Shown one piece after another: positions 25,483 to 34,758 of a DNA stretch of 64,000 nt. Source of the DNA: Puia sp. Its GTDB lineage: Bacteria > Bacteroidota > Bacteroidia > Chitinophagales > Chitinophagaceae. The notes beneath the pieces were generated by a model. It was not told where the DNA came from. It was given only the letters and a program-made list of their open reading frames with translations, and searched no databases. Position 1 is the first letter of the stretch; each line of letters starts with the position of its first letter. Where the stretch lies: contig JARLGZ010000147.1 in NCBI GenBank assembly GCA_031292515.1, forward strand, positions 1 to 64,000. The letters run 5' to 3'. Both the position numbers and the translations under genes were made by a program.

Positions 25483-26670
25483 ATGAAACAAGTATTTCTT
25501 CTTTTTTTATTCTCTTCGGTTGTCATTTATGGTTTCCCGATGGTCATCGCATCCGGGAATACCGTTGTGATCGATCAGCCTGTTTATGAGGACCTCTATC
25601 TTTCGGGAGGGACGGTCATGATAAACGCTCCCGTCCACGGAGACATCGTTGTGGCGGGAGGCACGATCTATATCAATGACAGCGTGACCCGCGATATTCT
25701 CCTGGCAGGCGGCCGTGCGACGATCAATGGGTGTGTGGGAGGGAAGATCCGCTGCATCGGCGGGACGCTCAGGATTGGGAAAGATGTGCAGGGAGACCTG
25801 GTGATTGCGGGAGGTAGAGTCTTCGTTGACAAGGGGGCCACCATTTTTGGAAGTCTGCTGGCTACCGGCGGCGAGCTGGTCCTGAACGGCATCGTCATGG
25901 GCGATGTGCAGGCCAGGATGGGTCAGTTCATCCTCTATGGAAAGGTGGGCAGGGATCTTGACTGCCGCGGGGGTAATATCGACATCGAAGGCTCGGTGGC
26001 GGGTAAGGCTTTACTGGCGGCTTCGGGGAGTCTGGACATTGGCAGCAATGCATCCTTTCTCGGCGAGGTCCGCTATTGGAGCCCCGATAAGGGCGTCGAT
26101 TTTTGGAAGACGCTGAATAAAGGGAATGCCATCCGGGATGAGAGTCTCGCGATACAGCAGAAACACTGGTATTTTTTTGGTGCGGCCACCTTTTTAGGTG
26201 TGCTCTGGTATCTCGGAATGGGTCTGGTGGCGATCCTGTTGTTACAGTACCTGTTTGCTCCTCTGTTCAGTAAGGCGGGGGATACTGTCTTTTCCCATAT
26301 CCTTCAATCGCTGGGGATGGGTGTTGGGTTCCTTTTTGGCGTGCCCCTGCTGATCGTCCTGGCATTTATCACGTTGATAGGAATCCCTCTGGGCCTGATC
26401 CTGCTGTTCGGTTATATCAGCATGCTGCTGTTTTGCAGCGGCATCGTATCCGTGGTGGCCGCCAACTGGCTCAATAACCGCGGAGAGAAGAGCGCCGGAT
26501 ACCGAAGCCTGGTTGTCAAGGCTTTTGGGATATTTATTCTTCTCCGGCTGATCCTGTTTACGCCGTTCCTGGGCTGGTTTCTATTCTTCCTGCTGGTTTG
26601 TATTTCCTTTGGAGCGATCCTGCTGAATATCAAATGGAGGAGGACGGGCTCAATAAAACCATCGATCTGA
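25483..26670 (+). CDS. secreted bactofilin-like repeat domain fused to membrane domain
   Basis: The 395-residue protein has a signal peptide, then about 190 residues of regular repeats with Gly-Gly turns (LSGGTVMINAPVHGDIVVAG, LLAGGRATINGCVGGKIRCI) like a polymer-forming (bactofilin) right-handed beta-helix, and a C-terminal half with four to five hydrophobic segments (about residues 225-385). Bactofilins are usually cytoplasmic; here the signal peptide and following membrane domain put the helix outside the inner membrane. Role is unknown; envelope scaffolding is a guess. It precedes an OmpA lipoprotein. Confidence 0.8.
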   Translation: MKQVFLLFLFSSVVIYGFPMVIASGNTVVIDQPVYEDLYLSGGTVMINAPVHGDIVVAGGTIYINDSVTRDILLAGGRATINGCVGGKIRCIGGTLRIGKDVQGDLVIAGGRVFVDKGATIFGSLLATGGELVLNGIVMGDVQARMGQFILYGKVGRDLDCRGGNIDIEGSVAGKALLAASGSLDIGSNASFLGEVRYWSPDKGVDFWKTLNKGNAIRDESLAIQQKHWYFFGAATFLGVLWYLGMGLVAILLLQYLFAPLFSKAGDTVFSHILQSLGMGVGFLFGVPLLIVLAFITLIGIPLGLILLFGYISMLLFCSGIVSVVAANWLNNRGEKSAGYRSLVVKAFGIFILLRLILFTPFLGWFLFFLLVCISFGAILLNIKWRRTGSIKPSI

Positions 26671-26714
26671 TGAGGTCGATCTGATGAGGTCTATTTAATA
26701 TGATCTATTTAATA
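26662..26714. repeat. two tandem duplications spanning the stop codon
   Basis: TCGATCTGATGAGG is present twice without gap (26662-26675, 26676-26689); the first copy contains the stop codon of the upstream gene (26668-26670). It is followed by TCTATTTAATA twice (26690-26700, 26704-26714). Confidence 0.85.
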
Positions 26715-26759
26715 AGAGGCAGCAAATCAATAAATTATCAACTCAATAAAATCATGTAT

Positions 26760-27629
26760 ATGAAGCGGATCTTTTATTTTTCAATGTGTTCTTCCATCAT
26801 CCTGTTTTCCTGTGTCAGCAATAAGAAATTCAGCACCATGCAACAGCAGGCGCAGGCCAGGTATGATTCCTTGTATGCCAGGTCGCAGAACGATCTGAAA
26901 GGCTGTAAAGACGAGAATGCAGACCTCACCCGGCAGAAGCTGATCCTGCAGGGACAGGTCGATAACCTCGGCAGGGAGCTGCCTATTGTTAAAGAAAACA
27001 ATACGCAACTTTTAAAACAGCTCGAGAGTCTGTCGGTGATCAGCAGCTCCCAGGCTGAGAGTATTAAAAAATCGCTCGATAATATCGGCGCCAAAGATAT
27101 TTATATACAGGACCTTCAATCGGCTATTGCGCACCGGGATTCTTTGAATCTTGCCCTGGTCATGAATCTGAAGGGGGTGATCGGCGATTTAAACGATCCG
27201 GATATCAATATCAAGATAGAGAAGGGGGTGGTCTATATCGACGTCTCCGACCGGTTGCTGTTCAACAGCGGCAGCTATGTGGTCCGGGACAAGGCAAAGG
27301 AAGTACTGGGCAAGGTCGCACTGGTTTTGAAGAATCAGCCCGATATAGAGTTCATGGTAGAGGGGCATACCGACAGCGTCCGCTATTCCCAGGGCGTGTT
27401 GCTGGATAACTGGGATTTGAGCGTAAAAAGGGCTACTTCCGTCGTGAGGATCCTGCAATATCAATATAATATACCTCCTGAGCGTATGACAGCCGCGGGC
27501 CGGAGCGAATATATCACCGTCGCTTCAAACGATACGCCGGAAGGGCGTGCGGCCAACAGGCGTACCCGGATCGTCATTCTGCCGCAATTGGACCAGTTTT
27601 TTAAATTGCTGGAACCCAAAAAGGAATGA
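26760..27629 (+). CDS. OmpA-family lipoprotein
   Basis: With ATG 26760 (MKRIFYFSMCSSIILFSCVS) the product has 289 residues: a lipoprotein signal with LFSC, a coiled coil (about 30-125), and an OmpA peptidoglycan-binding domain (about 160-280) with the diagnostic VEGHTDSV and AANRRTRIVI motifs. It likely anchors the outer membrane to peptidoglycan. The frame is open to 26700, but that part covers a tandem repeat and lacks a signal, so the later start is chosen. It follows the bactofilin-like gene by 89 bases. Confidence 0.9.
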   Translation: MKRIFYFSMCSSIILFSCVSNKKFSTMQQQAQARYDSLYARSQNDLKGCKDENADLTRQKLILQGQVDNLGRELPIVKENNTQLLKQLESLSVISSSQAESIKKSLDNIGAKDIYIQDLQSAIAHRDSLNLALVMNLKGVIGDLNDPDINIKIEKGVVYIDVSDRLLFNSGSYVVRDKAKEVLGKVALVLKNQPDIEFMVEGHTDSVRYSQGVLLDNWDLSVKRATSVVRILQYQYNIPPERMTAAGRSEYITVASNDTPEGRAANRRTRIVILPQLDQFFKLLEPKKE

Positions 27630-27681
27630 TCAAAATGCAAGAAAGAAATACGAGAAAGAAATAATTGGCGAAATAATTGGT

Positions 27682-27724
27682 GAATGATCGAAGAAATGAT
27701 TGGGGGAATGATCGAAGAAATGAT
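27682..27724. repeat. 19-base direct repeat between convergent genes
   Basis: GAATGATCGAAGAAATGAT occurs at 27682-27700 and again at 27706-27724. Related shorter pieces (GAAAGAAATA, GGCGAAATAATTGG) precede it from 27635. The tract fills the gap between the OmpA gene and the convergent pyruvate kinase gene. Confidence 0.85.
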
Positions 27725-27731
27725 CGTGCCT

Positions 27732-29189
27732 TCAATCATTTTGCCGGATATAGGCTCTTGCGATGTTCAGCGGACGAAATAGGTAGCGTTTCTTCGAATG
27801 ATGTCCGCCACTACGTTTGAAAATATTTTGCAGCGTGGTGATCACCTGTACAATATGTTTCCCTTTATTGATCATCACACACTCCGATAGGGAGGAGTAG
27901 CCGGCATCGGTGATTTCCGATCTCGTGGCCAGACCCGATTCGTTGAGGTTTTCGAGAACCTGCGTCGCCCAAATTACAGGCGTATGGGCGGCCTCGCAGA
28001 TCCACATTATTTCTTCCTGTATTTCACCCATGCGCTCAAAACCGAGTTCTATGGCAAGGTCTCCGCGCGCTATCATGACTCCAAAGACCGTTTCTTTCAT
28101 CCCCTGCATCAGTAAGAGCGGAAAATGTTCCACCGATTCGGCCGTTTCGATTTTTAGAATGATGGATGGGCGCTTGCCCGGGCTACCGGCTAACAAGTTC
28201 TGTAACCCGGCAATATCGGCGGCGGAATGGACAAACGAATAGCCTATCAGGTCGGCATGGCTGCAAACAAATGGCAGGCATGCCCTGTCAAAATCCGTTA
28301 GGGAGGAAATGACGAGTTTCGATCCGGGGAAGTTGATCCCCTTGCCTCTTTTCAGATACGGCTTTTTGGAGGAGATCCTTGTGATTTTCAGAAGAGCGGT
28401 ATCGCCCTGCACATTTTCCACCGTGCATTCGATGAGGCCGTCATCGAAGAGCACCTTTGCTCCCTCTTTTAATTGCGCCGCGATGCCATTCAATGTGGAG
28501 CCGACGACCGGGATCGTCTCCTCCCCTCCGGCAGAGGATTTCGATCCTGCGAGCAATAGCTTTCCTCCTTCCTTTATCTCTATTTTTTTCTTTTTGCAAC
28601 CCGGGAGGGTGGTCCGGATCTTCGGACCGGCAAGATCCATATATATTTTACAAGGCAGGCTGGTCTCGGCGGATGCCTTTTCCAGGTTGATAATCATTTT
28701 ATTCCAGATCGCTTCATCATCGTGGGCGCAATTGATCCTGGCTACATTCATTCCCGAGGCCAGCAGTGTTTTTAAGGACTCATAGTCATCGGCAAGACCG
28801 GCTTCGAGGGTTACCATTATATACGGTATCGCCTTATCCGTTTTCGCGCCGAAGAGGGACTTTGCTTTTTGCTCGATATCTGCCAAGGCTTGCTGGTAGT
28901 CACAGTGCATGTTACCAGCGGCCGGCGGTTTGCCGAGCCTTTCCAGGATGGCCGTCAACTGGGCATGGATATGGCTCTCTGCGCTGGATAAGGATGACAG
29001 CCCTGCAATGTGCAGGCGGTATTGAAGGTCCCGGATATCTTCGCTTCTTAAGGCGAGGTAGTGCAGCAGGTTACAACAAGCCGCCTGTTGGGATGCCGGC
29101 AGGGACCGGAGGAGGTCCCTGTGGTTTTTTTCGGTTTCCAGCATGTTCGTTTCCAGCCCTTCCAGTGCGCGTATCAATTCTGTAAGCAT
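27732..29189 (-). CDS. pyruvate kinase-like protein with N-terminal extension and no C domain
   Basis: The 485-residue protein has a 125-residue helical N-terminal extension, then a pyruvate kinase barrel: the usual first strand is changed to IPYIMVTLEAGLADDYESLK, followed by GMNVARINCAHDD, IYMDLAGPKIRT, a B domain, ILKIETAESVEHF (the Lys is kept), MIARGDLAIELGFERMGEIQ and WATQVLENLNESGLATRSEI. The barrel ends with ECVMINKGKHI instead of the usual MLSGETA, and the C domain that binds effectors is missing. This matches a divergent pyruvate kinase branch; whether it is a kinase of pyruvate is untested. It lies in the stress island, divergent from the GyrI-like gene. Confidence 0.85.
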   Translation of the reverse strand: MLTELIRALEGLETNMLETEKNHRDLLRSLPASQQAACCNLLHYLALRSEDIRDLQYRLHIAGLSSLSSAESHIHAQLTAILERLGKPPAAGNMHCDYQQALADIEQKAKSLFGAKTDKAIPYIMVTLEAGLADDYESLKTLLASGMNVARINCAHDDEAIWNKMIINLEKASAETSLPCKIYMDLAGPKIRTTLPGCKKKKIEIKEGGKLLLAGSKSSAGGEETIPVVGSTLNGIAAQLKEGAKVLFDDGLIECTVENVQGDTALLKITRISSKKPYLKRGKGINFPGSKLVISSLTDFDRACLPFVCSHADLIGYSFVHSAADIAGLQNLLAGSPGKRPSIILKIETAESVEHFPLLLMQGMKETVFGVMIARGDLAIELGFERMGEIQEEIMWICEAAHTPVIWATQVLENLNESGLATRSEITDAGYSSLSECVMINKGKHIVQVITTLQNIFKRSGGHHSKKRYLFRPLNIARAYIRQND

Positions 29190-29354
29190 ATGCTATCTGT
29201 TTATCTGACAGTTGAAAATATCTCAGAGGTGGAATTATCTGACAGGTGAAATCCGGTCATATTCAGCATGGCAACCGGGGGGGATGATCATCTGCAATAC
29301 CCTGAAGGTATTTGTTCGAAACGGGTTTTGTCATGAGTTTCATCAATTCGCGGC

Positions 29355-29370
29355 GATGATCCTGATCATC
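29355..29370. promoter_or_regulatory. perfect dyad GATGATC-CT-GATCATC, candidate operator
   Basis: Arms at 29355-29361 and 29364-29370 are exact inverse complements. The site lies in the divergent region between the pyruvate kinase-like gene and the gene at 29456, about 85 bases before the latter. A second GATGATCATC decamer is at 29283-29292. The 266-base gap otherwise holds degenerate repeats of TATCTGACAGTTGAAA near 29203-29254. Confidence 0.45.
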
Positions 29371-29455
29371 CTGACGATTGTCATTTGTGCCGCTGCCTGA
29401 TGTCATGTTTTATCGGGTCGTGGGCAAGTATCTTCAGCCTGCAAAAAAGAACATC

Positions 29456-30031
29456 ATGAAAACGTCTCCTGTCTTGCTGGTTGTCGCCTTAGTGGTTGGT
29501 CTGACGGGTTATCGTACGGTGTCCGGGTCTGTTCCCGGGAACTGCTGCACGGATACTTCCAGGAAGCCGGTAGCGATTCTGACGGTCACGGTTGCTAAAC
29601 CGATGACCATACTGACGATCAGGGATACCGCCGCTTCTGCTGTCGATATCAGCAGGGTATTGGCCCGGAATTACGGGGAGCTTTTCACGTTTATTCATCA
29701 AAAAGGTCTGAAACCAGGAAAGGTGACGGCGATTTATCCGTCTTACCAGCCCGCTTTTGCCGTCGTGGAGGCCGCCATTGAAATAGACAGCATTCCCGGC
29801 CAGGTGACAGGCAGGATAAAGATTGATAAGATAGTGGGTGGGGATGTCGTCGTCGTACATTACCAGGGGCCGTATGAGCAAATAAGAATCGCCTATACGG
29901 CCATTGAAAAATGGCTAAAAAGGGAGCAGAGAGAGGTCAGGGGTTCTCCCTTCGAGGTCTACCTGAACGATGCGGTGATGGTAAGAGATCCTTTTGAGCT
30001 TCGAACGGATGTTTGTCAACTGATTAAATAA
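29456..30031 (+). CDS. exported GyrI-like small-molecule-binding domain protein
   Basis: From ATG 29456 (MKTSPVLLVVALVVGLTGYR) the protein has 191 residues: a signal peptide or anchor and a SOUL/GyrI-like domain recognised by GGDVVVVHYQGPYEQIRIAY, then GSPFEVYLNDAVMVRDPFEL with RTDVCQ at the end. Such domains bind small hydrophobic ligands, as in AraC-type regulators and GyrI. An exported stand-alone copy is less usual. It is followed after 8 bases by the BON protein gene. Confidence 0.75.
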   Translation: MKTSPVLLVVALVVGLTGYRTVSGSVPGNCCTDTSRKPVAILTVTVAKPMTILTIRDTAASAVDISRVLARNYGELFTFIHQKGLKPGKVTAIYPSYQPAFAVVEAAIEIDSIPGQVTGRIKIDKIVGGDVVVVHYQGPYEQIRIAYTAIEKWLKREQREVRGSPFEVYLNDAVMVRDPFELRTDVCQLIK

Positions 30032-30039
30032 CAATCGAT

Positions 30040-30699
30040 ATGAGAACAGATGCACAAATTCAAAAAGACGTCACGGACCAGTTAAAATGGGAGCCCTGGC
30101 TGAATGCCGCGGAGATCGGTGTATCCGTAAAAGACGGGGTGGTGACCCTTACGGGTCTGGTCGATACTTATACAAAGAAAATAGTGGCAGAGGCGGCCGT
30201 TCGGAAAATTGCGGGTGTCAAGGCTGTCGCGGAAGATATCCAGGTCGGTCTTTCGCCTGGCTTTGTGAGGACGGACGCAGAGATAGCCGCGGAAGTGGTC
30301 AATGCGCTCAAATGGCATACTGCTGTGATGGAGGATCGGATCAGGATCAAAGTTGAAGGAGGGGCAGTCACCTTGGAGGGAGAGGTGGAATGGAACTTCC
30401 AGCGCCTTGCGGCGGCCAATGCCATACAAAACCTGATCGGGGTGCGTAAGGTGAACAATTTCATCGTTGTCAGGCCGGTCTTTAAACCGGCGGATATAAA
30501 ACGGGAGATCGTTGCCGCTTTCCACCGAAGCGCGGCATTGGACGGAGAAAAAATAAAGGTGGAGATGCGCGGTGAGAAAGTGGTTTTGACAGGTAGTGTA
30601 CGTTCGCTCGTTGAAAAGGAGGATGCGGAAGTGGCGGCCTGGTCCGCCGCCGGTGTCAAAACTGTGGAAAACGACCTGAAAGTGGAAGAGGGAGAATAG
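30040..30699 (+). CDS. triple BON-domain protein
   Basis: A 219-residue protein made of three BON domains (about 4-70, 78-145, 150-216), each with the pattern D-x-x-I-x-x-x-V-x-x-x-L...V-x-V-x-x-G-x-V-x-L-x-G (VSVKDGVVTLTGLVDTYTKK; IKVEGGAVTLEGEVEWNFQR; VEMRGEKVVLTGSVRSLVEK). BON domains bind phospholipid and protect membranes, as in OsmY. No signal peptide is seen, so the location is probably cytoplasmic or non-classically exported. Confidence 0.93.
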   Translation: MRTDAQIQKDVTDQLKWEPWLNAAEIGVSVKDGVVTLTGLVDTYTKKIVAEAAVRKIAGVKAVAEDIQVGLSPGFVRTDAEIAAEVVNALKWHTAVMEDRIRIKVEGGAVTLEGEVEWNFQRLAAANAIQNLIGVRKVNNFIVVRPVFKPADIKREIVAAFHRSAALDGEKIKVEMRGEKVVLTGSVRSLVEKEDAEVAAWSAAGVKTVENDLKVEEGE

Positions 30700-30800
30700 G
30701 CGGGAGGAAAGAGAACATGCGGGAAGAATGAACAAAAAAATGGGCGGGAGGAAAGAACAACCAGGAACAAAAGAACAACCGCGAAGAGAATAGAAGAGAA
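30700..30800. repeat. degenerate purine-rich tandem tract
   Basis: Variants of GGCGGGAGGAAAGAACAA follow one another (GCGGGAGGAAAGAGAACATG, GCGGGAAGAATGAACAAAAA, GGCGGGAGGAAAGAACAACC, then AGGAACAAAAGAACAACCGC and AGAGAATAGAAGAGAATAAA). The tract joins the BON and YbhB genes. Confidence 0.6.
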
Positions 30801-30827
30801 TAAATATCATCCATAAACCTTGATAAA

Positions 30828-31307
30828 ATGAAAAAATCGATGGAGGTGGCAAAAGAAGCCCCGATAGCCTATAGCAGGTTGAAAATAAGCAGCGAGGGAG
30901 TCGACGGGAATGGGTTTATATTGTCTCAATATACCTGTACCGGCGCGAACATAAACCCGCCTCTTGATATAGAAGGCGTCCCGGATGGAACGAAAAGCCT
31001 GGCTATCATTGTCGATGATCCGGATGCAGCCAACGGTGACTGGGTCCATTGGGTCGCGTGGAATATCCCGGTGCTCAGGCATATCAAAGAGGCCAGGGCG
31101 ATGGAGGCCCAGGGTCTTAATGATCTCCGGCAAAACCGGTATGATGGCCCCTGTCCACCCCAGGGGGTGCACCACTATCATTTTAAAGTATACGCCCTGG
31201 ATAATCTGCCTGAGCTCGGGGAAAAAACCACCAAAAAGCTCCTGGAGCAGGCGATGCAGGGACATGTCCTGGCTTTTGGTGAACTGATCGCCTTGTATGA
31301 GAGATGA
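30828..31307 (+). CDS. YbhB/YbcL family (PEBP-type) protein
   Basis: A 159-residue cytosolic protein with the phosphatidylethanolamine-binding protein pattern of bacterial YbhB: YTCTGANINPPLDIEGVPDG, SLAIIVDDPDA, WVHWVAWNIP, and RYDGPCPPQGVHHYHFKVYA. The ligand pocket residues (Asp-Pro-Asp-Ala, His) are kept. Function in bacteria is poorly known. The stop overlaps the ftsH start (ATGA at 31304-31307), so translation of the protease is coupled to it. Confidence 0.93.
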   Translation: MKKSMEVAKEAPIAYSRLKISSEGVDGNGFILSQYTCTGANINPPLDIEGVPDGTKSLAIIVDDPDAANGDWVHWVAWNIPVLRHIKEARAMEAQGLNDLRQNRYDGPCPPQGVHHYHFKVYALDNLPELGEKTTKKLLEQAMQGHVLAFGELIALYER

Positions 31308-33247
31308 GTGAACCACTAGTTTTAATTATGCCACAACAACCTGATAACGCAAACGGCGGGAAGAAGAAATCCAGGATAGGCTGGATTTATATTGCAATGC
31401 TGGCAATTCTTTTCCTGCCTTATCTTTCCCGTTTTTTTTCATCCGGGAATCCCAGACAGATCATCTGGAACGAATTCGAAAACAAGATCCTGAGTCGTAA
31501 TGCCGCAGACAGTATCGACGTGGTCAACAACGAGGTGGCGCAGGTATATATCAAAAAAGCGTTTGCGGAAGACCCCTATTTCAAACCCGTATTGAAACCC
31601 CGGCCCGGTGGGGATATAGAGCCCGGGCCCCATTATGCCTTCAATATCGGCTCTGTGGAGACTTTGGAGAGGAAACTGGATGAAGCGCAACGGGCATTAC
31701 CTGCCGAACAGCGGGTAAAGGTGACCTATACAAAAAGGCCGAATATGCTTATCAATATACTTAGCTGGGTTGTACCGCTCGCCTTCCTGTTTTTTTTCTT
31801 CCGCACCTTGGCAAAAGGCGGTGGCGGAATGGGGATGGGAGGGGCTTCTCCCTTCAGTTTCGGTAATTCCACTGCCACGCTGCAAAAGGGTGCGGACAGG
31901 AGTCCTGTATCTTTCAAGGACGTGGCAGGGTTGGAAGAGGCCAAACAAGAGGTGATGGAGGTAGTCGATTTTTTAAAGGATCCCGGGATGTATACGAAGC
32001 TGGGGGCTAAAATTCCCCGGGGTGTCATCATTATCGGTCCTCCCGGTACGGGGAAAACCTTGTTGGCAAAAGCGGTTGCCGGCGAAGCGGGGGTACCCTT
32101 CTTCTCCCTGTCGGGGTCTGAATTCGTAGAGATGTTTGTGGGGATAGGAGCTTCGAGGGTGCGTGATTTGTTCAGGCGGGCAAAGGAGGAGGCTCCCTGT
32201 ATCATTTTTATCGATGAGATAGATGCCGTCGGAAGATCGAGGGGGAAAGGAGCCTTCTTCGCCGGGGCCAACGATGAAAGGGAGAATACGCTCAATCAGT
32301 TGCTTACGGAGATGGACGGCTTCAGTACCAATAGTGGTGTGATCGTTCTGGCGGCGACCAACCGGGCCGATATGCTGGATGCCGCATTGCTGCGACCGGG
32401 CAGATTCGACCGGCGGATCTACCTGGAACTCCCTGATCTCGTGGAACGAGAGGCCATTTTCAACGTTCATCTACGACCCCTTAGACAGGCCGAAGTTCCT
32501 GTAGACGTGCATTTTCTAGCCTCTCAGACGCCGGGTTTTTCGGGAGCGGACATCGCCAATATCTGTAATGAGGCCGCTCTTTTCGCGGCCAGGAGAAAGA
32601 GCGAAAAAGTGGAGAAGAAGGATTTCCTGGAGGCCATCGACCGAATCGTCGCGGGGCTTGAAAAGAGAAGCAAGATCATTTCTCCGGAGGAGAAGAAGAT
32701 CATCGCTTTTCATGAAGCGGGACATGCGGTAGCCAGCTGGTTTCTGAAAAGAGTGGATCCGCTGATAAAAGTATCTATCATTCCGCGCGGTAAATCACTG
32801 GGAGCCGCATGGTATCTGCCGGAAGAGCGGCAGTTGAAAACGGCCGGCGAATTCACAGAGAACCTTTGCGCCGCGTTGGGCGGGCGGGCGGCCGAAGAGC
32901 TGATTTTTGGCGAGATCTCCTCGGGGGCGTTGGACGACCTGGAAAAGGCCACCAAGGAAGCGTATAGTATGGTCGCGTATTACGGGTTTGACAAGAAGAT
33001 CGGTCCTGTCAGTTTCTATGATTCGGGTGGGAACCAGGAGGCCGGCTTTCAAAAGCCTTACAGCGAGGAGACCGGTAAACTGATCGACGAAGAAGTGCGT
33101 AAGCTGGTGGAGGATGCATACCGGCAGACGATCGGTCTCTTAGAGGAGCATAAGGCCGAATTGACAAGGCTGGCCGAGCTCCTGCTGCAAAAGGAGACGG
33201 TCTTTAAAGAAGACCTGGAGGCGGTGCTGGGGGTGCGCCGGGCTTAA
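31304..33247 (+). CDS. ftsH: ATP-dependent zinc metalloprotease FtsH
   Basis: The 647-residue protease has two membrane segments (about 25-45 and 147-165) around a periplasmic domain, a Gly-rich linker ([11 protein letters not shown]), AAA module with Walker A GPPGTGKT (245-252), Walker [10 protein letters not shown] and [23 protein letters not shown], and peptidase motif HEAGH (470-474) with third zinc ligand in [12 protein letters not shown]. It degrades misfolded membrane proteins and short-lived regulators. A start at the second Met (31328) is also possible. It may be a second copy in the genome, since it is linked to stress genes. Confidence 0.96.
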   Translation: MSEPLVLIMPQQPDNANGGKKKSRIGWIYIAMLAILFLPYLSRFFSSGNPRQIIWNEFENKILSRNAADSIDVVNNEVAQVYIKKAFAEDPYFKPVLKPRPGGDIEPGPHYAFNIGSVETLERKLDEAQRALPAEQRVKVTYTKRPNMLINILSWVVPLAFLFFFFRTLAKGGGGMGMGGASPFSFGNSTATLQKGADRSPVSFKDVAGLEEAKQEVMEVVDFLKDPGMYTKLGAKIPRGVIIIGPPGTGKTLLAKAVAGEAGVPFFSLSGSEFVEMFVGIGASRVRDLFRRAKEEAPCIIFIDEIDAVGRSRGKGAFFAGANDERENTLNQLLTEMDGFSTNSGVIVLAATNRADMLDAALLRPGRFDRRIYLELPDLVEREAIFNVHLRPLRQAEVPVDVHFLASQTPGFSGADIANICNEAALFAARRKSEKVEKKDFLEAIDRIVAGLEKRSKIISPEEKKIIAFHEAGHAVASWFLKRVDPLIKVSIIPRGKSLGAAWYLPEERQLKTAGEFTENLCAALGGRAAEELIFGEISSGALDDLEKATKEAYSMVAYYGFDKKIGPVSFYDSGGNQEAGFQKPYSEETGKLIDEEVRKLVEDAYRQTIGLLEEHKAELTRLAELLLQKETVFKEDLEAVLGVRRA

Positions 33248-33262
33248 ACCGGCATTTATGGT

Positions 33263-34087
33263 TTATACAGACCGGAATAGTACCAGGTAGAGAAATGCAA
33301 ATGGGGCGGATCCCAACAGCGAATCGAAACGATCCAGCATTCCTCCATGCCCCGGTAAGATATTTCCCGAGTCTTTCAGGTTGAGACTTCTTTTCAGGAG
33401 CGATTTTATAAGGTCTCCAAAAGCGCCCGTGATATTGATGATAAGCGCCATGATCATCCACCCGCCGGGATTGGGGACAGGCAGGACGCGGGGTATCCAG
33501 CAAGCGACTGCAAGGGCGGCGATGGCGCCGCCCAGGCTGCCCTCCCAGGTTTTTTTCGGTGAAATGCGTTTAAATAAAGGATGGGTTCCGAGCAGGCGTC
33601 CTGCGAAATAGGCTGCAGAATCGCCTGTCCAGAGAATGATAAAGTATCCGAGAATGACGGAAGGGTGATAGGATGCATTCGGGAAAGGGAAAAAAGCGAT
33701 GGCTATGAAAAAACAGAGTGGGATCGTGATACAGAAAATACCCAAAAAGGTCAACGCCAGGTTATAAAAAGGTTTTTCCGATTTTCCATACAGCTCGATC
33801 ATAAAAATGCCGGACAGGGCCGGGATATTGATGAGCAATATCTTCCAGTTGCTATCCTGGGCGACGACCAGGAAACAGGTCACCAACAGGCTCAAAGAGC
33901 AAACGGCCCCGGGTATTTTTCGGGGGGATATGTTGTCGGTATGAAACAGGCGGTAAAACTCCAGCAGGCTGAGGAGGTTTATGACTGCCAGCAGGCAAAT
34001 AAAGCTACCGGCCTCCCAGCTTACCGCGGCCGTGATCGCTATCACCAGCAACAAGCCGGTTATTGACCGCTTTGCCAGATTATTCAT
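33263..34087 (-). CDS. cdsA: phosphatidate cytidylyltransferase
   Basis: A 274-residue membrane protein with about eight hydrophobic segments and the C-terminal CdsA signature S-x2-K-R-x4-K-D-x-G...P-G-H-G-G-x-x-D-R-x-D (SLLKRSLNLKDSGNILPGHG then GMLDRFD). It makes CDP-diacylglycerol from phosphatidate and CTP at the inner membrane. It begins 8 bases after the OsmC stop, so OsmC and CdsA share a transcript, and it converges with ftsH. An ftsH-cdsA neighbourhood is common in Bacteroidota, though usually in the same direction. Confidence 0.95.
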   Translation of the reverse strand: MNNLAKRSITGLLLVIAITAAVSWEAGSFICLLAVINLLSLLEFYRLFHTDNISPRKIPGAVCSLSLLVTCFLVVAQDSNWKILLINIPALSGIFMIELYGKSEKPFYNLALTFLGIFCITIPLCFFIAIAFFPFPNASYHPSVILGYFIILWTGDSAAYFAGRLLGTHPLFKRISPKKTWEGSLGGAIAALAVACWIPRVLPVPNPGGWMIMALIINITGAFGDLIKSLLKRSLNLKDSGNILPGHGGMLDRFDSLLGSAPFAFLYLVLFRSV

Positions 34088-34095
34088 GGAAGGAT

Positions 34096-34653
34096 CTATT
34101 GTTCCGCATAGTCTTTGTAGTTGCTTTCGTCTTTGTGATTGCTTTCCTCTTTATAGTTGTTTTCATCATTCGGAAGCAGGCGGGGGTGCGGGTCCTTCAG
34201 CACTTCGGGATGATAAATCATCCGGGCATTCACGGAATTCGCTACCAGGCAGAACTGTTGCGTCTTACGCAGGACTTCTCCCGCCCTCTCTTTCGATTCG
34301 TCGAAGGCCACATATATTTTCGGAAACAGGTTGATATCCGTGAACCGGTATTTTCCCTCCACTACTTCGATCTGTCCGATTGCATTGCAGGTAAGCCGGG
34401 AAAGCTCCAGACCGGATTTCTCTGCAAAGGACAGGTAAGTGCTCATAAAACAACTGCTGATGGCGCCCAGGAACAAGTGCTCCGGGCTCCATTCTCTGCC
34501 CTGTCCGCCGAATGCGGCCGGGGCAGCTACCTGAATAGTGCCGGCTGTCTCGTCGGACGAAAGGATTCCTTTTTGTTCGGAAAGCCAGTTCAGGTCTACT
34601 TCAAACAGGTATTGCCTGTTGCTTTTTGTCATTTTGTGCCGGATGTCTGTCAT
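34096..34653 (-). CDS. OsmC family peroxiredoxin-like protein
   Basis: From ATG 34653 (MTDIRHKMTKSNRQYLFEVD) the protein has 185 residues. Two reactive cysteines fit the OsmC/Ohr family: GAISSCFMSTYLSF and TQQFCLVANSV. These enzymes reduce organic or fatty-acid hydroperoxides. The C-terminus beyond about residue 160 is a short repeat (NYKEESNHKDESNYKD), encoded by a 24-base tandem tract at 34096-34165. It has the look of a recent terminal duplication and is not expected to matter for catalysis. Confidence 0.9.
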   Translation of the reverse strand: MTDIRHKMTKSNRQYLFEVDLNWLSEQKGILSSDETAGTIQVAAPAAFGGQGREWSPEHLFLGAISSCFMSTYLSFAEKSGLELSRLTCNAIGQIEVVEGKYRFTDINLFPKIYVAFDESKERAGEVLRKTQQFCLVANSVNARMIYHPEVLKDPHPRLLPNDENNYKEESNHKDESNYKDYAEQ

Positions 34654-34758
34654 GATGTAGTCTTTTACAGGTTTAAATTCTCTTATAGGTTTAAAAAGGG
34701 GCAAACAGCAATAAAACCTCCATAAAAGTAGCTTTCGGATTCCTGCAAAAGAATGATC

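Noticed and set aside
30082-30852. long minus-strand frames opposite the BON gene
   Set aside because: They are antisense to a clear triple-BON coding sequence, and their His/Phe/Cys-rich composition is typical of a shadow frame.
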